Positions 23,098 through 34,800 of a stretch of 64,000 nucleotides of DNA are shown here, piece after piece. The notes beneath the pieces are model-generated. The model worked only from the letters and a program-made list of their open reading frames with translations, was not told the origin of the DNA and made no database searches. The stretch is taken from positions 28,483,412 to 28,547,411 of the forward strand of contig CM065712.1 of the NCBI GenBank assembly GCA_017654935.2. The letters run 5' to 3'. Positions within the stretch are counted from its first letter, which is position 1, and the number at the start of each line of letters is the position of its first letter. This stretch comes from Phymorhynchus buccinoides (taxonomy: Eukaryota > Mollusca > Gastropoda > Neogastropoda > Raphitomidae). The translations under genes and the position numbers were made by a program.

Positions 23098-25500
23098 TTT
23101 TGCTATTTTAATCACCTTTTTTTAATGTAAACTTTGCGTTTTGAACGCAGCGATGCGACAGTGTACAAGTTGACTGATCAGTTGTCTATCGTAAAATGGT
23201 TTACAACACTGACATTTTTCGTAACTATTACGTTCTTAACAACAACAATAACGAAAGGTTTTAATTTAAGGTCATTTAAACAAGAACTTGTTGTTGGGTT
23301 TTTTTGCCTAATTTTTGGTATTGGTTTGTTTGGTTTCAAGCATCTAAAAGGATGAGTTTGTTGGTGCTGATGAGAGTGTTATCGGATGAATTATTTTTTA
23401 TTTTTTTTTAAAAATTATGTTACAATATTTTGGCTCGATGTTGTTCTTCGATACATGTTGAATTTAAAAAAATGCTAGTCCTCTGTTGTCATTATTATTA
23501 TTATTGCCGTGATATGTTATATTATACGAGTTCTGTAAGAACATAGTGTTGTCACACGTTGAAACCTGGAGTATAATAAATCTAGGGGAAGGGGGGGGGG
23601 GGGGGGGACTATTACTATTATATAAGTGAGTTTTGGTGACCGATTTTTTTTTTCTTTCATGTTGAATCTTGTTTTGGTGATTTTTTTGTTCTTTTTTCAT
23701 GTTAAATCTTATGGATTTGTTATTTCAATGTTTTGGTAGGTTTTTTTTTTGGGGGGGTTTGTTTTTGTTTTCTTTGATAGGGTGAGCGTGTTTTTTTTGT
23801 TTTTTATATATATATATGTTCGTATTATTTTGTTCACATTATATTTTATGTATAAATTCTTTCAGGTTAAGTTTTTGTTTATTTTTTAAAATGAATGTTG
23901 GTAGTTTGGTTTTTCCTGTATGTGTGTGGGGGGTGGGGGGGGGGTGGGGGGGGGGGGGGTTCTTTGCTTGGTTTTGTGTGCAAGTTTTTTTGTTTGTATT
24001 TTGATGATTTGTTTGCGTATAATTTTGGCAGGGGTTGGTGTCATTTTTGTTTTCAAATCTCCGTCTTGCCGCGTAATACCATCAAAGGTTGGAAAGTGTA
24101 TTATTGTGTGTGTGTGTGTGTGTATATGTATATTATATTGTTTGTTTGTGTGCAGAGGAAAGTTGATTTTTTTTCTGAATTTTTGTTTTTTTTAACTCAT
24201 TCAAAACTGATGAGAGCAGTCATACATATTAATTATTGTATATTAATCATATTATCGTTGCTGGATTATGAAAATAAAAGTGATTTGTTTTTGCCAAAAT
24301 CGGGGTGTGAGGACTTGGGTTGAGAGAGGGGTGCGGGTGTGTGTGTGTGCGCGTGTGCCTGCGTATGTGTGAGAGAGAGAGGTTTTTTTGTCCTACCTCG
24401 TTCCTTTGTTCCCTTCTTCCTTCTTTCTTTCCCTCCATCTTTTCTTGCTCCTTTCCTTCCGTTTTTTTAGTCCCCGAGCCGAAGGTTCAGGGAGCTATTG
24501 TTTTTGTCTGATCCGTCCGGCGTGCCTCCGTCCGTCTTTCTCAAAAACTATTCAGTCTATCATCATCAAATTTGGTATACTAGTTGGCCAAGACGCAAGC
24601 TATCCACTGATGCATTTAGTTTTACATTAAGGTCAAGGTTGCGCCAGTTACGGGGTTCAAACCCCGAAACACATAATCGCTAATATCTCGCGAAGTTTTG
24701 CTTGTATTTCAATGCAGTTTTTTTTCACAACATTTCTTGATGAATGGTCTATAACACAGTTGTCATGAATTTTTCTGTGCGCTCGTGTGCGCATGATCGC
24801 GCGCGCTCAAATCACGGGTCCGAACCCCAAGGCTATATATGAAAAAAAAAACTACTCAGTTACGTGCTGTTTTGATGCGTTTTTATGTATGTGCACAGCC
24901 GACACATTCCGATTTCCGAGTAGCTCTCGATGCTGCGAGGGGACTTTGCAGCCCGTCGGAGTTGCACTTGTTTTTCTTTTAATTTATACCATCCTCCCAT
25001 GCATTCACTTTCTTTTTTTCCCCAACCTTCTTTCCTTCGATTTCCTTTCTTCCTCTTTTCCCTTTTGAAAGTTTCCCTCCCCCTCCCTCCCTTTCAGACC
25101 TTATTTGCTTTCTCTCTCCCTACCTCCCTCCCTCCCTTTCCTCCCCCCTCCCCCCCCCCCCATTTCCCCACTCCCACCTGATTCCGTAATGACTTCATTT
25201 TAATTCTTATACTTGTTTTTCCATTTCTTCCTTTCTTCCTTCCCTTTGTAACCTAGCACCACGAAAGGGACATTAAGTGTTAAACTGACCATTCTGAAAA
25301 AATGTATGCCTTTAAAAACTTCAGTCAATTCTCTTTCTATTGATACAAAAAACATTCTTGTATCTTTTTCCGTTCCAAAGTTATGAGCATTTAAAGTAGT
25401 AGGGTGAGTGTCAGCCATTTTGAGAAAAACAGTCTAAAGTCTAGCCTAGCTGAAGAAAATGCATTGACCTACTTGTTTTTAAAGCATTTATAAGATCATT
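22900..25500. other. Non-coding stretch with homopolymers
   Basis: No exon was supported. At 24880-24920 the text GCACAGCCGACACATTCCGA is a fragment of the (AAG)n-tailed family. About 24490-24840 has the look of a dispersed repeat (TCAGTCTATCATCATCAAAT, GGGGTTCAAACCCCGAAAC), but only one copy is present, so it is not called. Confidence 0.4.
23056..23093. repeat. poly(G) tract, ~38 nt
   Basis: Uninterrupted G run. Shorter G runs occur at 23588-23607 and 23935-23959. Runs of this length could form G-quadruplexes and are also assembly-error prone. Confidence 0.9.
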
Positions 25501-25511
25501 TACAGACCTTA

Positions 25512-25765
25512 TTAATCCTTTCGCCGCCAGAATGTTTTCAGCCACACCCCACACCCCCCATTAAACTTAACTGGGTAGAGAAAAAAATATATCTGCAATA
25601 TTGAGAATTCCTTTGTAGCATTCATATCTTTATAGGCCTATCCTTACCTCCCAAAATTAAGAAAATAGGATCTTCGGATAACAGGCCCTGATTTGATGCC
25701 TTTTAGTGACATGGGTGTTAAACCTTTGTGGTGCATAAATGCGACATTGGCGGTGAAAGGGTTAA
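25512..25765 (-). mobile_element. piggyBac-like MITE, CCCTTTCACCGCCA family (copy 3)
   Basis: TTAATCCTTTCGCCGCCA at the left and TGGCGGTGAAAGGGTTAA at the right. The interior is in reverse orientation to copy 1. The 254-bp length is close to intact for the family. Confidence 0.9.
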
Positions 25766-26603
25766 AGACCGTCCTTTATAAACATGAAAACTAAAATGTC
25801 AGTGAACACGAAAATACCCATAACTCAAAATTGACAAAAAAAATATTTTTGACTTTGCAAGCCTGTTGTGAGAAACTAGCCCAGCGACTTAATGTCCCTT
25901 TCATGGGGCTGGGTCACATTTGACAACCACAGCCCTCATTGAGTGTTTGGGGATCTAATCAAACCTTTTCTTTTTTAAAATAGTCTATTATAGTTCCGTC
26001 AACAGCTATATGGTCATCTCAGGACTGTCAACGCGTAAAGTTCAACCACGGATAACAAAACGCACATCAACGATTCTTAACAATGTTCAAAAACCTGAAA
26101 ACCCAACAAAAAGTAGTACAATTCATAACATAACACCTCCATCATTACCCTCCACCTCCATCATTACCCTGTAGCACATAATTCCAGACAGTGCTGGAAA
26201 CGTCCAGCCATTCCGCTCTACTTATCGGATCCAGGTTATAAAAAAACAGTTGTTGTTGTTGTTCCCTGGCTTAACGACTCCAGGGATCATCCCAACAGCC
26301 AGAGCACTTGAACAATTCAGTACAAATGCACCAGCTAGGGATGAGAACATTACGTGTGTGACCGTTTTTGATTACCCCGCCATGTGGGCAGTCACACTCC
26401 GTCTTCGGGGGATTTTAGACCGATGATGTTATGCTGGGAGCTTGTCATGGCTTAAGACAGTCCCCACACAACCACTCAGAGCATAACAACATTTTGATGT
26501 AGCCTTGGCGTTCTAGCTTATGTCAACTGGTCTGACACAGCCTCATGCCAAGGCAAAAAAAACAGTAAAAAGGATAACAAACATACCAGTAAAAATATAT
26601 ACC

Positions 26604-27305
26604 GAATTTTTCTGACTATAAGGCGATACTTTTTCCCCAGACCCCTGCGCCTTATAATATGACTACAGACAAACCTCTATTTTAAGACTTCCAAAATGTC
26701 TGGAAAAATCGGTCGTAAATTGGAGGGGTCGTATGACGGAGGTTTTCACTGGCAGCCGTAGAAAGAAAAAGTTCAGCACAGTTCATACTCTCTTCTTCAT
26801 GCACACATACCATGACATATTAAAACTGGATTTGGGTCTTTCCAACTCCATAGGATTGTGCAATCGATGTATTACAGTTTCGCTTCGCCGACTTCTGTTA
26901 ATCACCTCCACTCTCGTCCAAAGTCAGTGGTTTTCTTTTTCAAAGTCAGTGGTTTTCATGCTTTTCCTACGCTCTCCGCCATCTTTTCTACAAGGGAAGC
27001 GACTCCGCTTTCAGGCCCTTGACCATGGTTGTTTCCCTTTGCTCGAAGTCTATGCAGACGACAGCAACGGTCGTAAAAACCAACAAAACGGCGGTCGTAA
27101 GTCGCGTTTTAGAGGAAGTCGTTTAAGAGAGGTCGTTTACATAGTAAAATGCATCCGTGCCAACAAATCCGGTCTCAAATGAGAGGTGGTCGCTTAACAG
27201 AGGGTCGTAAAATAGGGGTTTGTCTGTACTAAAATAGTAAGAAAATATAATAACAGAATCTGAAGGTTGTGTAACATTTTGGGGGGGTGCACCTTGTAGT
27301 CCGTA
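26604..27305. mobile_element. MITE with ATTTTTCGGACTATAAGG-type ends, split by another MITE
   Basis: Left end ACCGAATTTTTCTGACTATAAG and GGCGATACTTTTTCCC, right end GGGGGGTGCACCTTGTAGTC and CGTAAAACATGGT. The family is inverted-repeat ended. A pogo-like MITE occupies 26664-27228, so this element is older. Confidence 0.75.
26664..27228 (+). mobile_element. pogo-like MITE with CAGACAAACC ends (copy 1)
   Basis: TA-CAGACAAACCTCTATTTTA opens it and AAATAGGGGTTTGTCTG-TA closes it. Removing it and one TA restores the host MITE. GGTCGT-type motifs recur toward both ends, as subterminal transposase sites do in some families. A 149-codon frame (26733-27182) is also open in the copy at 61.3 kb, but it resembles no transposase. 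Confidence 0.85.
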
Positions 27306-27476
27306 AAACATGGTACATAAAAAAAGGCCATATAGGCAAATATGCACTGCAGAATGGACAACAGGTGCCCACTCAAGTGCGCAAGTTCTCATGCCTAGGG
27401 GTCTTGGTGATTCGCACCTTCGATGAATTAGCCCCCACCCCTTAAAAACTTAGGTCCGGCCCTGGTACCACTGAGA

Positions 27477-27595
27477 GTGTAGAGTGGCACAGAGGTAACG
27501 TGTTCGCCTCGTGTCAAGTAAACCCGAGTTCGAACCTGGGTACAGGGGATTTGTTTCCTCTCACTTTGCACTAGGCCTTACGGTTTGAACGTGGA

Positions 27596-27626
<31 letters not shown>

Positions 27627-27819
27627 CGTGTGCTCATGCCACGTTAAACCCAGTGGCAGCGAAAAAGTTGTCATTTGGTCAAAATTTACACACCCCCCCC
27701 CCTCCCTTCCTTTCTCATCTTCCTCACACAAAAATCGCATGCAAAAAAAAAAAAAAAAAAAAAAATGGGTCTCGCTGCGACGCGCTCTCCAGGTGGGAGC
27801 AACCCGAATTTCACAGAGA
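27477..27819 (+). mobile_element. tRNA-headed SINE (copy 2)
   Basis: Box A and box B are intact (GGCACAGAGGTAACG, GAGTTCGAACCTGG). The copy stops at AATTTCACAGAGATG and joins a second, inverted SINE. Confidence 0.85.
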
Positions 27820-27996
27820 TGCTAAGTGCATGGGTACACGGGACCTCGGTTTATCGTCTCATCCAAAAGACTCCACGTTCAGACCGTAACGCCTGGTGCA
27901 AAGTGAGAGAAAAAAAATCCCCTGTACCCAGGTTCGAACTCGGGTTTACTTGACACGAAGCGAACACGTTACCTCTGTGCCACTCTACACTCTGAT
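27820..27996 (-). mobile_element. tRNA-headed SINE head half, inverted against copy 2
   Basis: Runs CTAAGTGCATGGGTACACGG to GTGCCACTCTACACTC, the reverse complement of the SINE head. With copy 2 it makes a foldback whose two tRNA-like heads lie at the outer ends. Confidence 0.85.
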
Positions 27997-28802
27997 GTGC
28001 ATGTGTGGGTGGGTACGGGTACGAGTGTGTGCGTTGAGAGCGACAATGAGAGAGAAATGAACGAGAGACAAAAAAAATAAACTAAAAAAACATAACCTCA
28101 AATTATTTATTTCCCGAACAGAACAGAGAAATGCATAATATGGACAATTAAATGCAGAAAATTAACATTATTTTGCGTCAGGTATTATCTCTTCACACGA
28201 GAAGTGGACTTCAGATTAATATCTATGTACAAAAGCAATGAATATGGGTTTCAAACAGTGTTCGAAAAAACAAGTATATTTGGTATATTCATTCTAGTCA
28301 CACAGACCTGTCTCGGTGAAATTCGGACTGCTCCCACCTGGAGTATGTGTGTGTATGTGTCAATAATCTATGTATTTGTGAGCATGTGGCTATATTATGT
28401 CAGGGTTCACACAGTCTTTGAAGGAGCTTATCACACGATTTTCTTAGTTGGGCGCAGTGAGAGAGAGAGAGAGAGGGTGGGACTCCTCCCTCTCTCTCTC
28501 TCTTTCTTTATCCCCAACTAAGAATACTGAGGATTAGCCCCACTCGAGTGTTATGCCACCTGGTGGTCAAAAACCCCTGCTAAGTCGCTCATTGTACAAA
28601 CTTATCGTGTTGTTCAAACAAGTGCATTATGACCTTTTGTGTGCAAACATGCCTGAACGTTTTGTGCACTTGACGACATGTGACGGTGCATGTGAAAAAC
28701 AGACACAAGTCACCCACAATGCTTTTGAGCAAAAGCCAAAAATAGTAACCCCCCAAATGTTTTTTTACCAATTTTCTATTTAGGGTATATTTACGTCTAT
28801 TT

Positions 28803-28917
28803 TTATGTATTATAATAATAATAATAATGAGGAAGATTTATATAGCGCCCATCCTACTATGTAGGCTACAGGGCGCTTTACACAGAATTGAAATGGAATG
28901 AAAACATGAAACGATAC
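28803..28917 (-). mobile_element. Fragment of a SINE/LINE tail with GCGC(T/C)-TATATAAAT motif
   Basis: TAATAATAATAATGAGGAAG, TTTATATAGCGCCCATCC and ACAGGGCGCTTTACACAG are the reverse of the tail found at 50.9 and 51.9 kb, where the motif is followed by (ATT)n. Confidence 0.65.
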
Positions 28918-28924
28918 TAGTATC

Positions 28925-29270
28925 TAGTATCTCCCCATGGGGATACCGGGGGGTCTTTAATAAATATCGCTCGCCCATCTTCTGGAAGTTCTGTGCTTGT
29001 AACTTCCTCTAATCTGCCACTCTCTTTGACTCTGCCTTTTCCCTTTGCTTTCTATCATCTACTATCTTTCTGACTTATTATTGCCTCATTCTCCTGCCTT
29101 TTTTTAAACAAACAAATCTTCCAAATAATTTCCTCCTTTGAGCTCCTCCGAAATCGGAATGCGTTGGCTGTACGCAGCGGGGAGACCAGTGAAAACTGAA
29201 AAACGGACACATACGTAGCTTATCCATTATGGCCATATGGCCTGGGAACACAGAAGAGGAAGAAGAATAC
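28925..29270 (+). mobile_element. (AAG)n-tailed repeat (copy 4, 5'-truncated)
   Basis: Starts within the TCTCCCCATGGGGATACCGG block and ends TTATGGCCATATGGCCTGGG with AAGAGGAAGAAGAA. Confidence 0.85.
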
Positions 29271-29315
29271 CAGTATCCACAACATGGAAAACAACCTTGA
29301 ACGATTTCTTTGTTT

Positions 29316-29491
29316 AATAGGGCATTTGCCGCGTGACGCCGACCTTGAATTTCACCTGACGCCGACCTTGAATTTCACCGAGTTAAAATTAGAGAGTTGA
29401 ATTAGAGAGGTCGCGGGAACTCGGGCAAAACAAGCGCGGGCAATTTAGTAGTCTTGAATAGAGTACGAAAACTCGTGGCAAATGCCCTATT
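29316..29491. mobile_element. MITE with AATAGGGCATTTGCC ends
   Basis: AATAGGGCATTTGCCGCGTG at the left and CGTGGCAAATGCCCTATT at the right. An internal direct repeat, TGACGCCGACCTTGAATTTC, occurs twice. Confidence 0.8.
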
Positions 29492-29578
29492 GATTGGGTT
29501 TTAAAATAAAATCAAGTCAATAGAAACAAAGAGGCAAATGTCTGCCTTCTGTGCCCAATTTCTGCCAAATTAATGATA

Positions 29579-30174
29579 TACCGTAAAACCTGGACTATAA
29601 GACGCACCTGTATATAAGCCGCATCCCTTAAATTGACAAAGTATTAGGTATTTATTCACATATAAGCCGCACCAGTTTATAAGCCGCAGAGAAAATGGTA
29701 TGTGCACAAACCAACACAAATAACAGAAATTCTCCGACGAAAATGGTGTTTTACGTCCTCTTGGTCTGAATCAGACACATATGGGACATTTGTAAATACA
29801 AATATGGTGGGAACAATACTGGAGGCAATGCCCGGAGGCAGTACGAAACCAGTAAAGTCCAGATTTTTTTAATTAATACAGATGGCTGTAGCGGTGACCA
29901 CGCCTCGGTTGAATAGAAATTCTCCTACCAGAACATGAGTATTTAAAGTTCTCAGGCACTTTCAACATGAGATTTGAATCTATTGATTACCAAAACCAGT
30001 TTTGAGTCTAAAGAAGCTTAAAATAGGCTGAAGAATGTGGCCAGAAACAGATTTAATCATACTGATAAATGCAGAGTGGACAAAAATCCACAGACAAGCC
30101 GCACCAGTCTATAAGCCGCAAGGGCCAAAGTTGAGGGGAAAAGTAGCGGTTTATAGTCCGCATTTTATGGTATC
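29579..30174. mobile_element. MITE with TACCGTAAAACCTGGACTAT ends
   Basis: Left TACCGTAAAACCTGGACTAT then AAGACGCACC, right GCGGTTTATAGTCCGCATTT then TATGGTA. ATAAGCCGCA motifs recur on both sides. GGAGGCAATGCCCGGAGGCA in its interior is also present at 58.2 kb next to the U2-headed repeat, showing shared ancestry. Confidence 0.75.
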
Positions 30175-30469
30175 TTGAATGTCAAATAAATATAAAATAA
30201 AAACTAGACAAGATAACTCAATTCTGCTTTCTGTGTATCGACAAGGAACCTCTGCCCCATCATGCACAATTAAAATATCAATTTATGCGAAATTTCCACG
30301 ATGTCTGTTTTTCCCATGCACTGTCACATATCTTCGACATTTGCGGAACTGTTGACAAAATAACAATCCAATATATTAGTCAATCACAAGCAGAAATATC
30401 ACAGCATTCATTGAGCAATTAGTCTCTGTTAATTACAACGTCTATTTAACAACAAACATTCTATAAACT

Positions 30470-31124
30470 TACTGTATTTTTCGGACTATCAGGCGATACT
30501 TTTTTCCCAGATTCAAACCCTCCGCTTCTTAACCCTTTCACCGCCAAAGTCGCATTTTAACACCATGGCGATTTAACACCTATGTCGCTAAAAGGCATCA
30601 AATTGGGGTCTATTATCCAAAGACCCTATTGTCTTAGTTTTGGGAAGTAAGGATAGACCTTATTTTATATATATGTCATAAAAGAATCCTCAATACTGCA
30701 GATGGATTTTGTTCTCTACCCAGGTAAATTTAAGGCAGCGATTTAATGCTCCAAAAAAATAGATGATTTTGACAAAAAACCAGATGCTTGTGGCAAAAGA
30801 AAAGACCATCTAACCCTAACCCTAACCATGGAAAGAATCAAGAAATAGATCAGGAGGTTGTAAATCTACATATTTGCCGAGAAATCGATGCACAAAGCCA
30901 TGCACTTATACACTTATTTTTTTGCTGAAACCATTCCTTTGTTTGGTTGATAAATTTTAAGTCTAAATTTAATGGACATTTTTGGCTGAAACATGACTGG
31001 CGGTGAAAGGGCTAAAATATGACTAATAAAATAGTAAAACAAATATAACAAAATCTGAAATTTGGGTAAAATGTGGGGGGTGCGCTTTATACAAAGGTAC
31101 GCATTGTAGTCTGAGAAATACGGT
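30470..31124. mobile_element. ATTTTTCGGACTATAAGG-type MITE, split by a piggyBac-like MITE
   Basis: Left CTGTATTTTTCGGACTATCA, right GTAGTCTGAGAAATACGGTA. The TTAA-flanked element at 30529-31015 sits inside. Confidence 0.8.
30529..31015 (+). mobile_element. piggyBac-like MITE, CCCTTTCACCGCCA family (copy 4, expanded)
   Basis: TTAACCCTTTCACCGCCA opens and GGCGGTGAAAGGGCTAA closes. About 230 bp of extra sequence lies in the middle, including a telomere-like run of almost three TAACCC units at 30811-30828. Confidence 0.85.
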
Positions 31125-31344
31125 AAGTTTGTGTACTGCAACAATAAACAAACATGCAAAAATGTTAGTGCAAGTAAATCGTAAGTTTATAAACATAATT
31201 ATCACACTTCATCCACAAACCAAACAAAAAATAACATAATTATCAACTATTGAAGTAAAATTTTGTTAGTAAAAAAATTTCAAAAATTGGTTTAAAAAAT
31301 GTCTCGATTCCAATATGATACAAAAAGTATGCAATACATGCACT

Positions 31345-31503
31345 GTACTTGACGGACTATAAGGCGATAGTTTTTTTCCCAGACTGAGACCCCTGCGCCT
31401 TATAATGTGACGGATAACATAGTGAGAAATTACAATAACAAAATCTGAATGTTGTGTAATATTTGGGGGGGGGGTGCGCATTACAATTAGAAAAATACGG
31501 CAT
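31345..31503. mobile_element. ATTTTTCGGACTATAAGG-type MITE, short intact copy
   Basis: Left ACTTGACGGACTATAAGGCG, right GCGCATTACAATTAGAAAAA TACGG. Interior TGAGACCCCTGCGCCTTATA is the family core. Confidence 0.75.
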
Positions 31504-32400
31504 ATCTGCATTGGCATCCAGGCATATGAATGATCTTTTAGGACCTTCACATTTTGTTGATTAACAAAGTAGCCATTTGTTTAGCCACACAAAATCAAGC
31601 TATTTAGTTAAAAGCCTGAATCTAGAAATCTTAGATAAAAACTGTACCAAGCTTTTGTCGGTAAAGATATTTTGGCTGTATGCTCTACATAGTATTTCAA
31701 ATATATTTCTTCCCTCAGATTTATGGTAAAAACTTCTTTTTGTGAGCAGTATCAATCAACATATCTAGTAGAAATAATATACTTAGTATCACAAACATAA
31801 ATAAGATTGCCTATGAGTGAAAATCTAGCAATATCCACTGACTATAAGTAATCTTGTCACATACAACATATTCTCGCCTGTTATTTATGAAAAGTTACTT
31901 ATAGTTAACTAAAGTTTGCTTGAAAAAACTTATGAAAACATAGATAAACTAAATGTTCCTCCCGAAACAGCTGTGTGTACACAAGCAATAAGGATCTACT
32001 TACATCACCAAAAAACAACAACATACCTTCAGTGACAAGGGTACCATATAGAAAAAATCAACCTGACAAACAACATAATGAAAAATGTCTAAAGTTCGTA
32101 CAAACATGACAAAATCGCAACGGAGTGAGCGGGATTTATTGCAAAAACTGATAACTCGTATCAAACAATGACTGCAGAAATATAAAAAAAAGGGTTTTGC
32201 TTTTTATATTTCAGCAGTCTTTTTTTCATACAAGTTATTAGTTTTCGTAATAAGTTGAATAATATGTCAATGGACTATCTAAAGATAGTCCGTTTTGACT
32301 CCAAGCCAAGATAACGTTATAAAAGCTGTCGCAGATAAACAATATTCTTAATCAGTTCTAAAAATAAAAAAATTTAAGTAAAAAGGAATATACAGTGGAG
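31504..32400. other. AT-rich stretch, nothing recognised
   Basis: No open frame, element end or repeat family could be supported, apart from a short inverted pair around 32176-32235 (AATATAAAAAAAAGGGTTTT / GCTTTTTATATTTCAGCAGT). Confidence 0.4.
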
Positions 32401-32405
32401 AACTC

Positions 32406-32655
32406 TTAACCCTTTCAACGCTAGCCATTCCTCAGCCAAACTTACCATTAAACTTACCTGGGAAGAGAAAAAATTTCGTCTGCAATATTGTGTGGATTCC
32501 TCCATGACATGCATAAAATAGGACATATCCTTACCTCCCAAAAATAAGAACATATTAAGGTCACTGGATACCAGACCCTCATTTGATGCCTTTCAGTGAC
32601 GTGGGTGTTAAATCATTGTGGTGCCAAGAGGCGACAGTGCTGATGAAAGGGTTAA
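32406..32655 (-). mobile_element. piggyBac-like MITE, CCCTTTCACCGCCA family (copy 5)
   Basis: TTAACCCTTTCAACGCTAGC and GACAGTGCTGATGAAAGGGTTAA ends. Near family length. Confidence 0.85.
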
Positions 32656-33021
32656 CACAAAGCTGGGTAACATGAAATATTGGTTAACGCACAAAATTAT
32701 GTTTGAACTGACGAAGCCCCTCTTTATTAGTACTAAATGTTTAACACAAAATTCCGGTTAACACACACACAAATCTTTGTCCCCTGAATTTTGCGCTAAG
32801 CGTAGTCCACTGTACTGCATCAGTAACTTGCAAAAAGGCAGTGATAATTGTTCTACATTCTCTTCTTTGTTGAAAATTCAACATCGTGATTCACATTAAA
32901 CACACTTAAAGAAAACCTTTTTCGTTGTTTGTTTTCTTTTCCCAACACTTGCGCGACAGTTCCCATCAAAATTAAATTCAAATCATTTTTCAGAAAAAAT
33001 ATTACACTTTCTATATATAAG

Positions 33022-33790
33022 ACTTCATTTCATTTCTTTTTGCCTCGGTAGTTACTCAACAACGCTTTCCCTGAGCGCGCTAAACCTCAAAATGAAACAT
33101 TACACATATCTTCTATATATCAAAAAACATAGACAAGCAAAAAAAGACTTAATTTCTTCTTGCCTCGATAACTGCTCAACAACGCTTTTCCTGAACGAAC
33201 TAAACCCCAAAATAACACATTACACATATTTTCTATATTTAAAAAAAACCCACGAAAAAAGACTTCATTTCCTTTCTTCTTGACTCGATAACTGCTCAAC
33301 AACGCTTTCCCTGAACGAACTAAACCCCAAAATAACACATTACACATATTTTCTATATTTAAAAAAACCAAACGAAAAAAGACTTCATTTCCTTTCTTCT
33401 TGCCTTGATAACTGCTCAACAACGCTTTTCCTGAACGAACTAAACCCCAAAAATAACACATTACACATATTTTCTATATTTTAAAAAAAACCACGAAAAA
33501 AGACTTCATTTCATTTTCTTCTTGCCTCAATAACTGCTCAACAACGCTTTACACGAACGAGCTAAACTCCCCCCAAAAAACGAAACATCACACATATTTT
33601 CTATATATAAAAAAACATAAAGACTTCATTTAATTTCTTCTTGCCTCGGTAGTTACTCAACAACGCTTTTTCTGAACGAATTAAACCCCCAAACGTTACA
33701 CATATTTTCTATATATAAAAATACAAACAACAGGACTTCATTTCATTTCTTCTTGCCTCGATAGTTACTCAACAACGCTTTACCCGAACG
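33022..33790 (-). repeat. ~120-bp tandem repeat containing the end of the last coding exon
   Basis: Seven units, each with CTTGCCTCGATAACTGCTCA and ACAACGCTTT(T/C)CCTGAACGA, spaced 105-122 bp (about 33041, 33159, 33279, 33399, 33520, 33642, 33749). The unit nearest 33.75 kb forms the C-terminal codons of the DZANK1-like gene. The other six lie beyond its stop, and on the minus strand three adjacent ones keep an open frame encoding GL(V)RSGKALLSSY-like peptides. Confidence 0.9.
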
Positions 33791-34039
33791 AGCCAAACCC
33801 GAAAACGAAACATTACCACCACCACTACTACTACCACACCCACCACCACTACCACTACCACCACCAAGAACTTTGTCCGGTTTTTTCTTCAAGGTCGTCT
33901 TTCGTGCCGTTTTCTCGGAGGCCGATGATTCTGCAGCGGCGGATTCCGATTCTGCGATGATTCTGCGTGCCTCTGCCACAGTGAGGGGCTTGAAGTCATC
34001 TGCGTTGCCGGCGTTGCTACTGTCTGTTGCCTCGGCCCC
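33743..34039 (-). CDS. DZANK1-like gene, exon 6 (terminal in this model)
   Basis: On the minus strand the acceptor CTGATCTGTGACAG precedes GGGGCCGAG at 34039. It enters in phase 0, as exon 5 leaves. It encodes 98 residues: GAEATDSSNAGNADDF, then an Ala/Glu-rich helix-like stretch with RRIIAESESAAAESSAS, a basic KKKPDKV patch, a Gly/Ser run from a (CCA/CTA)n microsatellite, and a C-terminal SGLARSGKALLSNYRGKKK before TGA. The Gly/Ser run and the tail are unusual: the tail is one unit of the tandem array that extends past the stop. The zinc ribbons and ankyrin repeats of full-length DZANK1 should follow the N-terminal domain, and I could not find them downstream. The exon could therefore be an alternative terminal exon, a lineage-specific ending, or the end of a shortened gene. 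Confidence 0.6.
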   Translation of the reverse strand, partial: GAEATDSSNAGNADDFKPLTVAEARRIIAESESAAAESSASEKTARKTTLKKKPDKVLGGGSGSGGGCGSSSGGGNVSFSGLARSGKALLSNYRGKKK

Positions 34040-34339
34040 CTGTCACAGATCAGAGAAAATTGTGAAGGTTTAAGCTATTTCTCACTAGCTACAGGGCAAT
34101 GTTCTTCTTCTTCTTCTTTCTTCCATTTAGTGTCCACAATCAACAATTCGATTTTCTGATACTGTTTGGTCGAGGTCCGAAGGTCGCACACAGAACAAAA
34201 CCAACCCTAATCTACTGTGACCCAGCCAGCCAAGACCCGTTCAGCGGAAGCTCGGCATGATGCTGAATCGGAAGGAACTGGAACCCCTAAGCTAATTTTT
34301 TTTTTTTTTTTTTTTAAAGAGGGTATTTACAATGGTTAG

Positions 34340-34800
34340 ACGGTAGACTGGAACGAGCTGAGTGTATCGGCAGATACCACCTCCTCTGGCAACTTGTTCC
34401 AGTCTGTGTTATGAAGCTGAGCTCCATGGAGTCATGTCGGAGACGTCATTCAGACAGTAGACTGGAACGAGCTGAGTGTAGCGGCAGACACCGCCTCCTC
34501 TGGCAACTTGTTCCAGTCTGTGTTATGAAGCTGAGCTCCATGGAGTCATGTCGGAGACGTCATTCAGACAGTAGACTGGAACGAGCTGAGTGTAGCGGCA
34601 GACAGCGCCTCCTCTGGCAACTTGTTCCAGTCTGTGTTATGAAGCTGAGCTCCATGGAGTCATGTCGGAGACGTCATTCAGACAGTAGACTGGAACGAGC
34701 TGAGTGTAGCGGCAGACAGCGCCTCCTCTGGCAACTTGTTCCAGTCTGTGTTATGAAGCTGAGCTCCATGGAGTCATGTCGGAGACGTCATTCAGACACT
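34340..34800. repeat. 114-bp minisatellite, about four units (intron 5 of DZANK1-like gene)
   Basis: Each unit has AGTAGACTGGAACGAGCTGA, CTTGTTCCAGTCTGTGTTAT and GGAGTCATGTCGGAGACGTC. CTGGAAC and GTTCCAG form an inverted pair in every unit. Unit length is a multiple of three, so a long open frame exists on the plus strand without coding evidence. Confidence 0.9.
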
